A DNA stretch of 45,119 nt from WGMI01 sp041739275 (GTDB lineage Bacteria; Bacteroidota; Bacteroidia; Flavobacteriales; Schleiferiaceae), in the NCBI GenBank assembly GCA_041739275.1, contig JBGSOF010000054.1:1-45119 (forward strand), read 5' to 3'. The translations under genes were made by a program, and so were the position numbers. The notes below the pieces were generated by a model. That model had not been told where the DNA came from. It saw only the letters and a program-made list of their open reading frames with translations, and searched no databases. Within the stretch, counting starts at the first letter, position 1, and each line of letters starts with the position of its first letter. Below are positions 26,459-33,798 of the stretch, piece after piece.

Positions 26459-27529
26459 ATGAAGGCGTGGTACACCCTCAAATGCTTGTGTTCCGGAAGC
26501 TCTGGTCGCGCCTTGGCGGTTTTCGCATTTTTTTGGGCTGAACAACTCATAGCCAAAGAATTCCCAGACCGACTTCGCCTCAACAACGGAGACGAGATTC
26601 GCTGCGAAATCAAAAGCCTCAGCAAAGGCGTTTTGACGGTCGAGACCGAATACAGCGATTCGGATTTTAAAGTGGAGTGGGAGCGCGTGCGCGGCCTAAA
26701 CAGCGCTCGTATGTTCAGCATTACCCTGAGTTCGGGAGAGCGGCTGCGCGCAAGTCTAAACAGCACGGCCAACGACTCGGTCAATTTGCTCGATCAAACA
26801 GGGCTGATTCGCAAAGTCCAAATCGAAGAGGTCGTGGCGCTTCAAAAGATTGAAAGCGGCTTTTGGGATCGATTGACTGCCTCTGTCGACCTCGGTTTCA
26901 GCTATGCCAAGAACAACAATCTATCGCAATACAGCGCGCGAATGGTGCTGGGATACAGAGCCGAGACTTGGTTCACCGAGCTCAACTACAGCGAGGTCCG
27001 ATCGAGTCAGAACGATGTGGGCAATGTTTTTCGAACCGAAACCAAGGCCAATTACGTGTACTTGCTCCCCGACGACTGGTATGCCACCTCTCAGCTCAGT
27101 TTCCTTTCGAACAGCGAACAATTGCTCGACCTTCGAACGACCATAAAATTCGGAGCGGGCAAGTTCTTGATTCACACCAATCAGATGTATTGGGGGTTGG
27201 GAATCGGTCTGGCCTACAACCAAGAGGAATATGCAGGCGATGCCGGCAACGATCGCAAGTCATCTGAAGCGTATTTCGGCAGCGATTTGAATATGTTCGA
27301 CACCGGCGACCTCAGCCTGCACGCTACCGCCACGGCCTACCCCAGCCTTACCGAAAGCGACCGAGTTCGGATAGACGGCAGTTTTGACCTCAAATACGAT
27401 TTGCCGCTCGACTTCTACATCGGTTTGGGCTTTTCGCTCAACTACGACAATCAGCCCGCCGTAGTCAATGGAGTCCGCGGGGCAGAAACCGACTACGTCA
27501 CCCAACTCAATTTTGGTTGGGAACTGTAA
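26459..27529 (+). CDS. DUF481-type exported protein
   Basis: A 356-residue protein with an N-terminal hydrophobic signal (about 15-33). A first domain (about 34-135) has the short strands of the small beta domain seen before DUF481 barrels (RLRLNNGDEIRCEIKSL, GVLTVETEYS). The rest is a DUF481-like outer-membrane barrel with alternating strands (VDLGFSYAKNNN, FTELNYSEVRS, GLGIGLAYNQEEY, IGLGFSLNYDN) and a terminal FGWEL. Function unknown in this family. It is convergent with ppx. Confidence 0.83.
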   Translation: MKAWYTLKCLCSGSSGRALAVFAFFWAEQLIAKEFPDRLRLNNGDEIRCEIKSLSKGVLTVETEYSDSDFKVEWERVRGLNSARMFSITLSSGERLRASLNSTANDSVNLLDQTGLIRKVQIEEVVALQKIESGFWDRLTASVDLGFSYAKNNNLSQYSARMVLGYRAETWFTELNYSEVRSSQNDVGNVFRTETKANYVYLLPDDWYATSQLSFLSNSEQLLDLRTTIKFGAGKFLIHTNQMYWGLGIGLAYNQEEYAGDAGNDRKSSEAYFGSDLNMFDTGDLSLHATATAYPSLTESDRVRIDGSFDLKYDLPLDFYIGLGFSLNYDNQPAVVNGVRGAETDYVTQLNFGWEL

Positions 27530-27547
27530 TCGCGAGCCCGGGCAAAC

Positions 27548-28444
27548 TCAAGCAGTCGTAAAATTGAGACGGTACAGATCGCGCACAATTCCGTCGCTCA
27601 AACCCACTTTAGGGACGAACATTTTCAGGCTTCCGGCCCATTCCATGGCGCTGACGTAAATCTTACAGGCCGGGACAATTACATCGGCCCGGTCGGTGTT
27701 CAAATCGAGTCTTTTGACGAGCTCGTCCGGGGTAAAACGCTGTAAGAAAACATATTGAGCCTCCAAATAGTCGCGGCTCAGCGGAACGCCGGGCGCTTTG
27801 CCCGACATTTTGAACAAGCGGTTGATGTTTCCACCCGAGCCAATCATCGCCACTTCATCGATGCCCGCAACGGCTTCTTTGAGCCATTCGCGCATGGCTT
27901 TCCATTCGCTTTTGGAGTCGGTGCCTTGGAGGAGCCTCAACGTCCCGATGGTGAAACTCCGGCTGGCCACCGGTTGCCCGTCGTTCAGCAGGGTAAACTC
28001 AGTGCTGCCGCCCCCCACATCCATGTACAAAAACGCGTCTTCTTCGGTCTTGAAATCTCTGAGAACATCGGTTGTAAAGAGCAGGCGCGCCTCTTCGAGC
28101 CCATCGACGATATCGATTCGAATGCCTGTGTTTTCTTCGACATTGGCAACAACTTCGGCTCCATTCTCGGCTTCGCGCAAAGCGCTGGTGGCACAGGCGC
28201 GGCACAGTTCGACGCCGTTTACCTTGAGAATGCGGTCAAACGCTTCCATGCCCCACAAAAGGCGCTCTATGTTGCGCTTGGAGATCTTCTTTTTGAGAAA
28301 AGCGTCCTCGCCGAGGCGAATCGGCAGGCGGGTGAGTGAGGACTTCTTAAAAAGCACATCCCCGCGGTCGGGTATGGCATTGGCGACCAGCAGCCGAACG
28401 GAGTTCGAACCAATGTCGATTCCCCCTAATCGAATAATCTTCAC
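27548..28444 (-). CDS. ppx: Ppx/GppA exopolyphosphatase
   Basis: Removes terminal phosphates from polyphosphate, or the 5' phosphate of pppGpp; the two activities cannot be told apart here. The 298-residue protein is a short Ppx/GppA of the kind usual in Bacteroidota, without the C-terminal HD domain. The ATPase-like fold is clear: GIDIGSNSVRLLVA (8-21), YMDVGGGSTEFTL and MIGSGGNINRL. The start is GTG at 28444 with its own -7 box. It lies 153 nt downstream of ppk1 on the same strand, so synthesis and breakdown of polyphosphate are encoded together. Confidence 0.93.
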   Translation of the reverse strand: MKIIRLGGIDIGSNSVRLLVANAIPDRGDVLFKKSSLTRLPIRLGEDAFLKKKISKRNIERLLWGMEAFDRILKVNGVELCRACATSALREAENGAEVVANVEENTGIRIDIVDGLEEARLLFTTDVLRDFKTEEDAFLYMDVGGGSTEFTLLNDGQPVASRSFTIGTLRLLQGTDSKSEWKAMREWLKEAVAGIDEVAMIGSGGNINRLFKMSGKAPGVPLSRDYLEAQYVFLQRFTPDELVKRLDLNTDRADVIVPACKIYVSAMEWAGSLKMFVPKVGLSDGIVRDLYRLNFTTA

Positions 28445-28464
28445 GGCGCTGTGTGTTTAGAGTT

Positions 28465-28472
28465 CAAAGGTA
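28465..28472 (-). promoter_or_regulatory. -7 element for ppx
   Basis: On the minus strand TACCTTTG matches TAnnTTTG exactly, 20 nt upstream of the GTG start. The -33 element is poor. Confidence 0.5.
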
Positions 28473-28597
28473 CCAACTGCCCGCGCGAACAGTGTGATGG
28501 CAATGAACAAAACCCGCGACAAGCCAGAGATGGATAGGTATTGAAGCGCAAACAAACTGCAGCAGTCGAGCGCCCATCGCGAGCACATTTCAAAAAC

Positions 28598-30664
28598 TCA
28601 GTCCTCTTTAGGTTTCTTACCCTTGAAATGCGCGTACAGCTCCATTTGACTCCGGTGTTCGCGTCCATCCACCCCTCGATAGGGATTGTCGTTTTGAAAG
28701 GTGTGAACCCGAGCCTTTACGTTGTCGCTCCAAATAATTCGGAACTGCTCCGACAAATCGCGCTGAATTCTCTTGTTGTAAATAGGGACGGTCACTTCGA
28801 CGCGATAATCGAGATTTCGCTTCATCAAATCGGCCGAACCGATAAAAAAGCGCGACTGTCCGCCATTCTCAAAAATGAACAAGCGCGTGTGCTCCAAATA
28901 GCGGTCGACGATTGAAATGGCATCGATATTGTCGCTCAAACCGGGAATGCCCGGAATCAAAGAGCAAATGCCCCGAACGATGAGTTTAATTTCAACCCCG
29001 TAGGCGCTCGCCTCGTACAGTTTATCAATCAGCTCCTCGTCTGAAAGGCTGTTCATCTTCATCCAAATACGCGCGGGATTGCCGCTCTTGGCCTGAGCGA
29101 TTTCTTGATCGATAAGCTTCGAAATGGCCCCCCGCGTAAAATGAGGAGAAACAATGAGATGATCGTAATTCTGAACCCGATAATTCGCTTCAAAAAACTC
29201 GAACAAACGCGCCAAGTCTTTGGTGATGCGCTTGTCTGAAGTAAACAAGTGGTAATCGGTATAAATCCGCGAAGTGCTCTCGTTCAAATTGCCCGTACCC
29301 ACGGCTGCATAATCGCGCAGTTTTCCGTCTTCGCGCCGAGAAATCAAACACACTTTTGAATGCACTTTGAGGCCGTTCACCCCAAAGATGACCCTCACCC
29401 CTTCTTGCCGCAATTCTTGAGTCCACCGAATGTTGGCCTCTTCGTCGAAGCGCGCCTGGAGCTCGATCACCACGGTGACACTTTTGCCGTTTTTAGCCGC
29501 GTTGATCAGAGCAGAAATAATTCTCGATTTCTCGGCCAATCGATAGAGCGTAATTCGAATCGAAAGCACATCAGGGTCGAGCGCCGCTTCGCGCAAAAAG
29601 CGGATGTAATGCGAAAAGGTGTGATAGGGCGTGCAAAGCAGGATATCCCTCTTGCGAATCACGCGAAAATGGCTCTTTTCGAGATCGAGTTGAGGATGGT
29701 TGATCGGCTCAATTCGAGGATATTCGAGCTCGGGACCGCCGACGTTGGGGAACTTGATGTAGTCTCGTTTGTTGTGATAACGCCCCCCGGGCAAAAGGCT
29801 GTCGTTGGGGTCCAAATCGACCCTTCGGACGATGTATTCGAGCAGATCGGCGGGTATCTCCTGATCGAACACCAAGCGCACCGGGTCGCCCGTTCGCCGA
29901 TTGCGCAAACTTCGACTCACTTTGTCGATAAACGACCGGCTCAAATCGTTGTCGATATCGAGCTCGGCATCTCGGGTAATTTTTATGGTGTACGCCGAGA
30001 CTTCTTCAAAGTCGAAAATGAAGAAAATGTATCGAAGATTATACCGAATGAGGTCCTCCAAATACATAATATACCGCTTGCCGTATTTGGGCAATTCGAT
30101 AAAGCGACCGATGAGATCGGTAGGCACTTCGATGAGCGCGTATTTGGGCTGTCGCTCGTCTGAGCGGCGCGTCATTTTAATGGCGAGATAAATCGAGCGG
30201 TCTTTCAACTCGGGGAGCCGATCGAGGCCGTCGATGAGCAAGGTGAAGACCGCGGGGCTCACTTTGTCTATAAAAAACTGACGGACAAACTCTTGCTGGC
30301 CTTTTGTGAGCTCAGTTTCGCTCGGAATCACAATGTCTTCGAGCTCGAGGAGTCTCACCAACTCGTCGTGAATCGCTTGACCCCACTCTTGTTGGCGCTG
30401 AACCTCGTCTGTAATTTCGTGCAGCAATTCTTCGGGCAAATACCCCCCTAACTCTTTGCGCGCTTTTTCGCCCATCACTCCCATGCGCTTGATGCTGGCG
30501 TAGCGAACTCTAAAGAATTCGTCGAGATTGTTCGAGAAGATGCCCAAAAATCGCCAGCGCTCAATCAGAGGAACTCGCGGATCGGCGGCTTCTTGCAACA
30601 CGCGTCCGTTGAACCGCAACCAGCTCAGATCGCGGTTGATAATTCTGCGCTTGTTCGAATTCAC
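28598..30664 (-). CDS. ppk1: Polyphosphate kinase 1
   Basis: Polymerises the gamma phosphate of ATP into polyphosphate, reversibly, at the inner membrane. The 688-residue protein has the PPK1 start NRDLSWLRFNGRVLQEA, the middle domain motif ITLYRLAEKSRI and the autophosphorylated histidine, His435, in LKVHSKVCLI, followed by VGTGNLNESTSRIYTDYHLF. The start is GTG at 30664, sharing bases with the stop of the SixA-type gene (GTGA), so translation is coupled. ppx follows downstream. Confidence 0.97.
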   Translation of the reverse strand: MNSNKRRIINRDLSWLRFNGRVLQEAADPRVPLIERWRFLGIFSNNLDEFFRVRYASIKRMGVMGEKARKELGGYLPEELLHEITDEVQRQQEWGQAIHDELVRLLELEDIVIPSETELTKGQQEFVRQFFIDKVSPAVFTLLIDGLDRLPELKDRSIYLAIKMTRRSDERQPKYALIEVPTDLIGRFIELPKYGKRYIMYLEDLIRYNLRYIFFIFDFEEVSAYTIKITRDAELDIDNDLSRSFIDKVSRSLRNRRTGDPVRLVFDQEIPADLLEYIVRRVDLDPNDSLLPGGRYHNKRDYIKFPNVGGPELEYPRIEPINHPQLDLEKSHFRVIRKRDILLCTPYHTFSHYIRFLREAALDPDVLSIRITLYRLAEKSRIISALINAAKNGKSVTVVIELQARFDEEANIRWTQELRQEGVRVIFGVNGLKVHSKVCLISRREDGKLRDYAAVGTGNLNESTSRIYTDYHLFTSDKRITKDLARLFEFFEANYRVQNYDHLIVSPHFTRGAISKLIDQEIAQAKSGNPARIWMKMNSLSDEELIDKLYEASAYGVEIKLIVRGICSLIPGIPGLSDNIDAISIVDRYLEHTRLFIFENGGQSRFFIGSADLMKRNLDYRVEVTVPIYNKRIQRDLSEQFRIIWSDNVKARVHTFQNDNPYRGVDGREHRSQMELYAHFKGKKPKED

Positions 30665-31161
30665 GGCTGTATGCGTCTGCGCTTGGGGTAATCAAAAAAG
30701 ACCAGTTCGGCGCGGTCGTCGAGCGCGGCCCAAGAATCGATGTCAAACCTCAAGCAAGCCACCCCCGTGGTCGGCACATTGTCGATGTGATGCGCAATGC
30801 ACTGATTTACAAAGGTGGTAATGGCCGGATTGTGGCCGAAGACCATGGCCGAATCGACCGAATCAGGGATCGATCGAGCGTGTTTCGCCAAATCGTCGGG
30901 ACGGCATTCGTAGAGGGCAGGAACGATTTCGATATCGTTGAAGGCGTAGTTCATTTCGCGTGCGAAAATCAGGGCGGTATGAAGTGCGCGAGTCGCGGGG
31001 CTGGAATACATCCGCATGGGGACCTCTCTTTGACGCACCAAGTGCTGAGAAGTTTCGTAGGCGTCGGTTATTCCGCGGCCTTTGAGGGGTCGATCCATGT
31101 CGTGAACCCCGTCGTGGTCCCAACTGGATTTGGCGTGGCGCACCAAATAGAGCTTCTTCAA
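30661..31161 (-). CDS. SixA-type histidine phosphatase
   Basis: A 166-residue enzyme of the histidine phosphatase superfamily. The catalytic motif is LVRHAKSSW with His9; the second Arg/His positions are in SSPATRALHTA and VFGHNPAIT. E. coli SixA removes phosphate from phosphohistidine in signalling proteins; the target here is unknown. The start appears to be TTG at 31161 (no ATG fits before the RHA motif). It leads the operon with ppk1, with which it overlaps by 4 nt. Since PPK1 works through a phosphohistidine, the pairing is suggestive, but that is inference only. Confidence 0.9.
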   Translation of the reverse strand: MKKLYLVRHAKSSWDHDGVHDMDRPLKGRGITDAYETSQHLVRQREVPMRMYSSPATRALHTALIFAREMNYAFNDIEIVPALYECRPDDLAKHARSIPDSVDSAMVFGHNPAITTFVNQCIAHHIDNVPTTGVACLRFDIDSWAALDDRAELVFFDYPKRRRIQP

Positions 31162-31199
31162 GGTAAACCTCTCTGTTTGGCGGGGAAATTAAGCCAATT

Positions 31200-31229
31200 C
31201 AAGCGTATCGAAAGAAATTCTAGTCCAAA
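31200..31229 (-). promoter_or_regulatory. Promoter for the SixA-ppk1 operon
   Basis: On the minus strand TTTG (31229-31226) is followed after 18 nt by TACGCTTG (31207-31200), one base from TAnnTTTG. The leader to the TTG start is about 34 nt. Confidence 0.5.
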
Positions 31230-31262
31230 AGGCCCAATGCTCATGTTCGCTTAACCCGAACT

Positions 31263-32042
31263 TCACAATTCACGCTTGGCTCGATCCCAAAGTTGGTTCA
31301 ACTCGTCAAAACTGAGGCCGTGAAGTGCTCTCGATTCCGACTCGGCCAAGGCTTCCATCTTTTTGAAGCGTGCGATAAATTTCTTGTTGGTTCGCTCCAG
31401 CGCAGCGTCGGGTTCTACGCCGATCCAACGCGCATAATTGACCCAAGAAAAGAGAACATCGCCCAATTCGCCTTCGATTTCGTCTCGATTTCCGGTCAAA
31501 ATCGCTTCTTTGAGTTCCAATTGTTCTTCGAGCACTTTGTCGTAAACCTCAGCCTCGGCTTTCCAGTCAAAGCCCACGCCTTTGGCCTTGTCTTGTATGC
31601 GATAGGCTTTGACCAAGGCGGGCAGCGAACGAGGCACCCCTTCGAGCACCGAGCGCTTGCCCTCGCCGAGTTTGATTTTTTCCCAGTTCGATTTCACCTC
31701 GTCGGTACCTGAAACTTCGGTGTTTCCGTAAATATGAGGATGCCGCCGCACGAGTTTTTCGTTGAGCGAAGTCAGCACATCTGCGATGTCGAAGGCCTGA
31801 GTTTCTGAAGCGATTCGCGCGTAAAAAACGAGGTGGAGCAGCACATCGCCCACTTCTTTTTTGAGCTCGAGCATGTCTTTGTCGAGAATGGCGTCGCCCA
31901 GTTCGTAGGTCTCTTCAATGGTGAGGTGACGCAGGCTTTCAAGGGTCTGTTCTCGATCCCAAGGACAGCCCTCGCGCAGCTCGTCCATAATCGTGAGCAA
32001 CCGATCGAATGCTTCGAGCGCCTGTGCTCTGCGCGGGTTCAT
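31263..32042 (-). CDS. mazG: Nucleoside triphosphate pyrophosphohydrolase MazG
   Basis: Hydrolyses (d)NTPs to the monophosphate and PPi, cleaning the nucleotide pool. The 259-residue protein has two MazG domains in tandem. The first carries CPWDREQTLESLRHLTIEE and the metal-binding EVGDVLLHLVFYARIA; the second carries EIEGELGDVLFSWVNYARW. This is the full-length E. coli-like form. It overlaps the DUF5606 gene by ATGA and is the last gene of that pair. Confidence 0.96.
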   Translation of the reverse strand: MNPRRAQALEAFDRLLTIMDELREGCPWDREQTLESLRHLTIEETYELGDAILDKDMLELKKEVGDVLLHLVFYARIASETQAFDIADVLTSLNEKLVRRHPHIYGNTEVSGTDEVKSNWEKIKLGEGKRSVLEGVPRSLPALVKAYRIQDKAKGVGFDWKAEAEVYDKVLEEQLELKEAILTGNRDEIEGELGDVLFSWVNYARWIGVEPDAALERTNKKFIARFKKMEALAESESRALHGLSFDELNQLWDRAKREL

Positions 32043-32536
32043 TCTTCTTCGCGATCCGAAGCTTCGATTTCCGCTTCAACTTCTTCGTCCGGCAGCTCAG
32101 AGACATGCTCCTGAACCGTTTCCGCCTCAACTTCGGCGGGAGCCTGCGTTCCGTTTGCACGAAACTCTTCGTACCAACGAATCACTTTGCGCACATCGGA
32201 TGCATAGACCTTTTGGCGGTCGAAATCGGGCAACACTTTCTCAAAAAACCCAAACAACTCTTCGGGACTTGCCTTGACCCCAGGCATGGGAATATCTTGA
32301 GCAGCAATCGATTCGAAGACCTCCGCCAAGGGTTTTTCCTTGTCTGAGGTGTAGATCGCAATGTCTCGGAGCGCACTCACTTTGGCCGAAGCACCGATCA
32401 CTTGTCGGCGTCCGTCTGAAAGCGACTCAACTAAGGCGCCGCTCTTTCCCTGTCCGACGATCCGGAACAAACCGGGCTTTCCACCTACGGCGATCAATCC
32501 GTCCAAAGGGTTCGCCTCTTTCTTTTCTTCTTGCAT
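32039..32536 (-). CDS. DUF5606 family protein
   Basis: A 165-residue cytosolic protein. The N-terminal ~135 residues match the Bacteroidota family DUF5606: LDGLIAVGGKPGLFRIVGQ, then SDGRRQVIGASAKVSALRDI (shortened) and IYT, and VYASDVRKVIRWYE. The C-terminal ~35 residues are an acidic Glu-rich tail. Function is unknown; relatives often lie beside mazG and def, as here. It overlaps mazG by 4 nt. A perfect 20-bp palindrome lies upstream. Confidence 0.88.
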   Translation of the reverse strand: MQEEKKEANPLDGLIAVGGKPGLFRIVGQGKSGALVESLSDGRRQVIGASAKVSALRDIAIYTSDKEKPLAEVFESIAAQDIPMPGVKASPEELFGFFEKVLPDFDRQKVYASDVRKVIRWYEEFRANGTQAPAEVEAETVQEHVSELPDEEVEAEIEASDREEE

Positions 32537-32576
32537 GGTGTTGTATTCGTTCCAATGGTGAAATTATGACAAATCG

Positions 32577-32596
32577 AATCGCAAAATTTTGCGATT
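32577..32596. promoter_or_regulatory. Perfect 20-bp palindrome between two minus-strand operons
   Basis: AATCGCAAAATTTTGCGATT reads the same on both strands. It lies 11 nt after the stop of the def-operon lipoprotein gene and about 40 nt before the DUF5606 start. It could be an operator for the DUF5606-mazG promoter or the stem of a terminator; there is no long T-run after it. Confidence 0.55.
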
Positions 32597-32607
32597 AAAC
32601 CGCGCCA

Positions 32608-33162
32608 TTATCGCGACGCCTCCACCCTCGGGGCCTTTTCGGCGGCTTGGCGTTCAAAGCGGCGAATGGTCTCGATGGCCGAGGTATCTATTCGAATTAA
32701 ATCGAGCTGTTCGCGCACCAAAGGAGCGAGCGAATGGTCGGGATACTTGTTTAAAAAATCGGTGTAGGCCTCTGCCGCCGGCTGGCGTTGCTCCACATCG
32801 ACCTCCCAGGTCAAGGCCTCGTTGAACTTGGCCTCAGGTGCCAATCGGTGATCGGCATAACGCGTGGCGAGCAAGCGGAAATGTTCCACCGCCCTCAAGC
32901 CTTCGCCGGGAATGTTGCGATAGAGCAAACCCGCTTTAAACAGAAACTCGGCGCAGGCCGTGTCTTGGGGTTCTTCGTCGGCCAGTTTTCGATAAGCCCG
33001 CGCCAAAGCCCTGATGCGCGCAGTATCGGACAAATTTCGCAGCACCTCGGCTTCCATTTCGCCAAGTCGCTCCACCTGCCGGTCTCGCGTATTTTGGGGA
33101 TCGCAGGACGCGATTCCATACAGAATAAAGGTGAATACCAAAAAGCCTGCGAACTTCTTCAT
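32608..33162 (-). CDS. TPR-like lipoprotein
   Basis: A 184-residue protein with a signal peptide and lipobox YGIASC (Cys20). The mature part is helical with TPR-type units: ACAEFLFKAGLLYRNIPG, AVEHFRLLATRYADH and AAEAYTDFLNKYPDHSLAP, similar to the YbgF/BamD helical-repeat type. Its ATG overlaps the def stop (ATGA). The role is unknown; a scaffold function in the envelope is the default guess. Confidence 0.8.
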   Translation of the reverse strand: MKKFAGFLVFTFILYGIASCDPQNTRDRQVERLGEMEAEVLRNLSDTARIRALARAYRKLADEEPQDTACAEFLFKAGLLYRNIPGEGLRAVEHFRLLATRYADHRLAPEAKFNEALTWEVDVEQRQPAAEAYTDFLNKYPDHSLAPLVREQLDLIRIDTSAIETIRRFERQAAEKAPRVEASR

Positions 33163-33734
33163 TTTGCTTCCGGAAAACGCATTTTGTAGGCCACGTCGAT
33201 CTGACCCTTCGCGATCTTCCCCAGCCTGCCCTTGAGCAATTGCCGGCGAAACGCGCTGATTCGATCGGTGAACAACACCCCTTCGATGTGGTCGTATTCG
33301 TGTTGTATGATGCGCGCTTTTAAACCGCTGAACTCTTCCTCGCGAACCACCCGAGTTTCGTCTTCGTATCGAAGTTTGATATTCGGCATGCGCATTATGT
33401 CTTCGTGAATGTCCGGAATCGATAAACAGCCTTCGTTATACGACCAAGGCTCGCCGTTTTCGTCGATCAATTGCGGATTGATAAAGGCCTGCTTAAAATC
33501 CTTCAGATCCTGCCGATCAGGCTGTTCGGTATCTTCAGAAAACGGGCGACCATCGACGACGAAAATGCGCAAACTCATCCCCACCTGAGGCGCGGCCAAG
33601 CCAACCCCTCCGGCAGCGTACATGGTTTCGAACAGATTCGAGATGAGCACATCGAGTTCGGCATAATCCGGCGCCAAAACCCCGGCTTTTTTCTTCAAAA
33701 CCGGATCGCCGTAGGCAACGATAGGATATATCAT
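33159..33734 (-). CDS. def: Peptide deformylase
   Basis: Removes the formyl group from new proteins. The 191-residue protein has all three motifs: GVGLAAPQ (43-50), EGCLS (101-105) with metal ligand Cys103, and HEYDH (145-149) with His145, Glu146 and His149. The ATG at 33734 starts the conserved IYPIVAYGDPVL; the open frame upstream is not protein-like for this family. A TACCTTTG box ends 4 nt before the ATG, so the mRNA may be leaderless. Divergent from mfd, with 64 nt between the start codons. Confidence 0.97.
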   Translation of the reverse strand: MIYPIVAYGDPVLKKKAGVLAPDYAELDVLISNLFETMYAAGGVGLAAPQVGMSLRIFVVDGRPFSEDTEQPDRQDLKDFKQAFINPQLIDENGEPWSYNEGCLSIPDIHEDIMRMPNIKLRYEDETRVVREEEFSGLKARIIQHEYDHIEGVLFTDRISAFRRQLLKGRLGKIAKGQIDVAYKMRFPEAK

Positions 33735-33738
33735 ACCG

Positions 33739-33746
33739 CAAAGGTA
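33739..33746 (-). promoter_or_regulatory. -7 element giving a leaderless def mRNA
   Basis: On the minus strand TACCTTTG matches TAnnTTTG exactly and ends 4 nt before the def ATG. Confidence 0.6.
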
Positions 33747-33784
33747 AGAAGGGCACGCAGGGGCTGTGACTGGACAAGTGGTGC

Positions 33785-33792
33785 GATATTTG
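33785..33792 (+). promoter_or_regulatory. -7-like element for mfd
   Basis: GATATTTG differs from TAnnTTTG only in the first base and ends 6 nt before the mfd ATG at 33799, implying a leaderless or nearly leaderless mRNA. Confidence 0.45.
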
Positions 33793-33798
33793 CGCCCC

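Noticed and set aside
29360..30163. A 267-codon plus-strand open frame over ppk1
   Set aside because: Antisense to ppk1, which has its catalytic histidine and full length.
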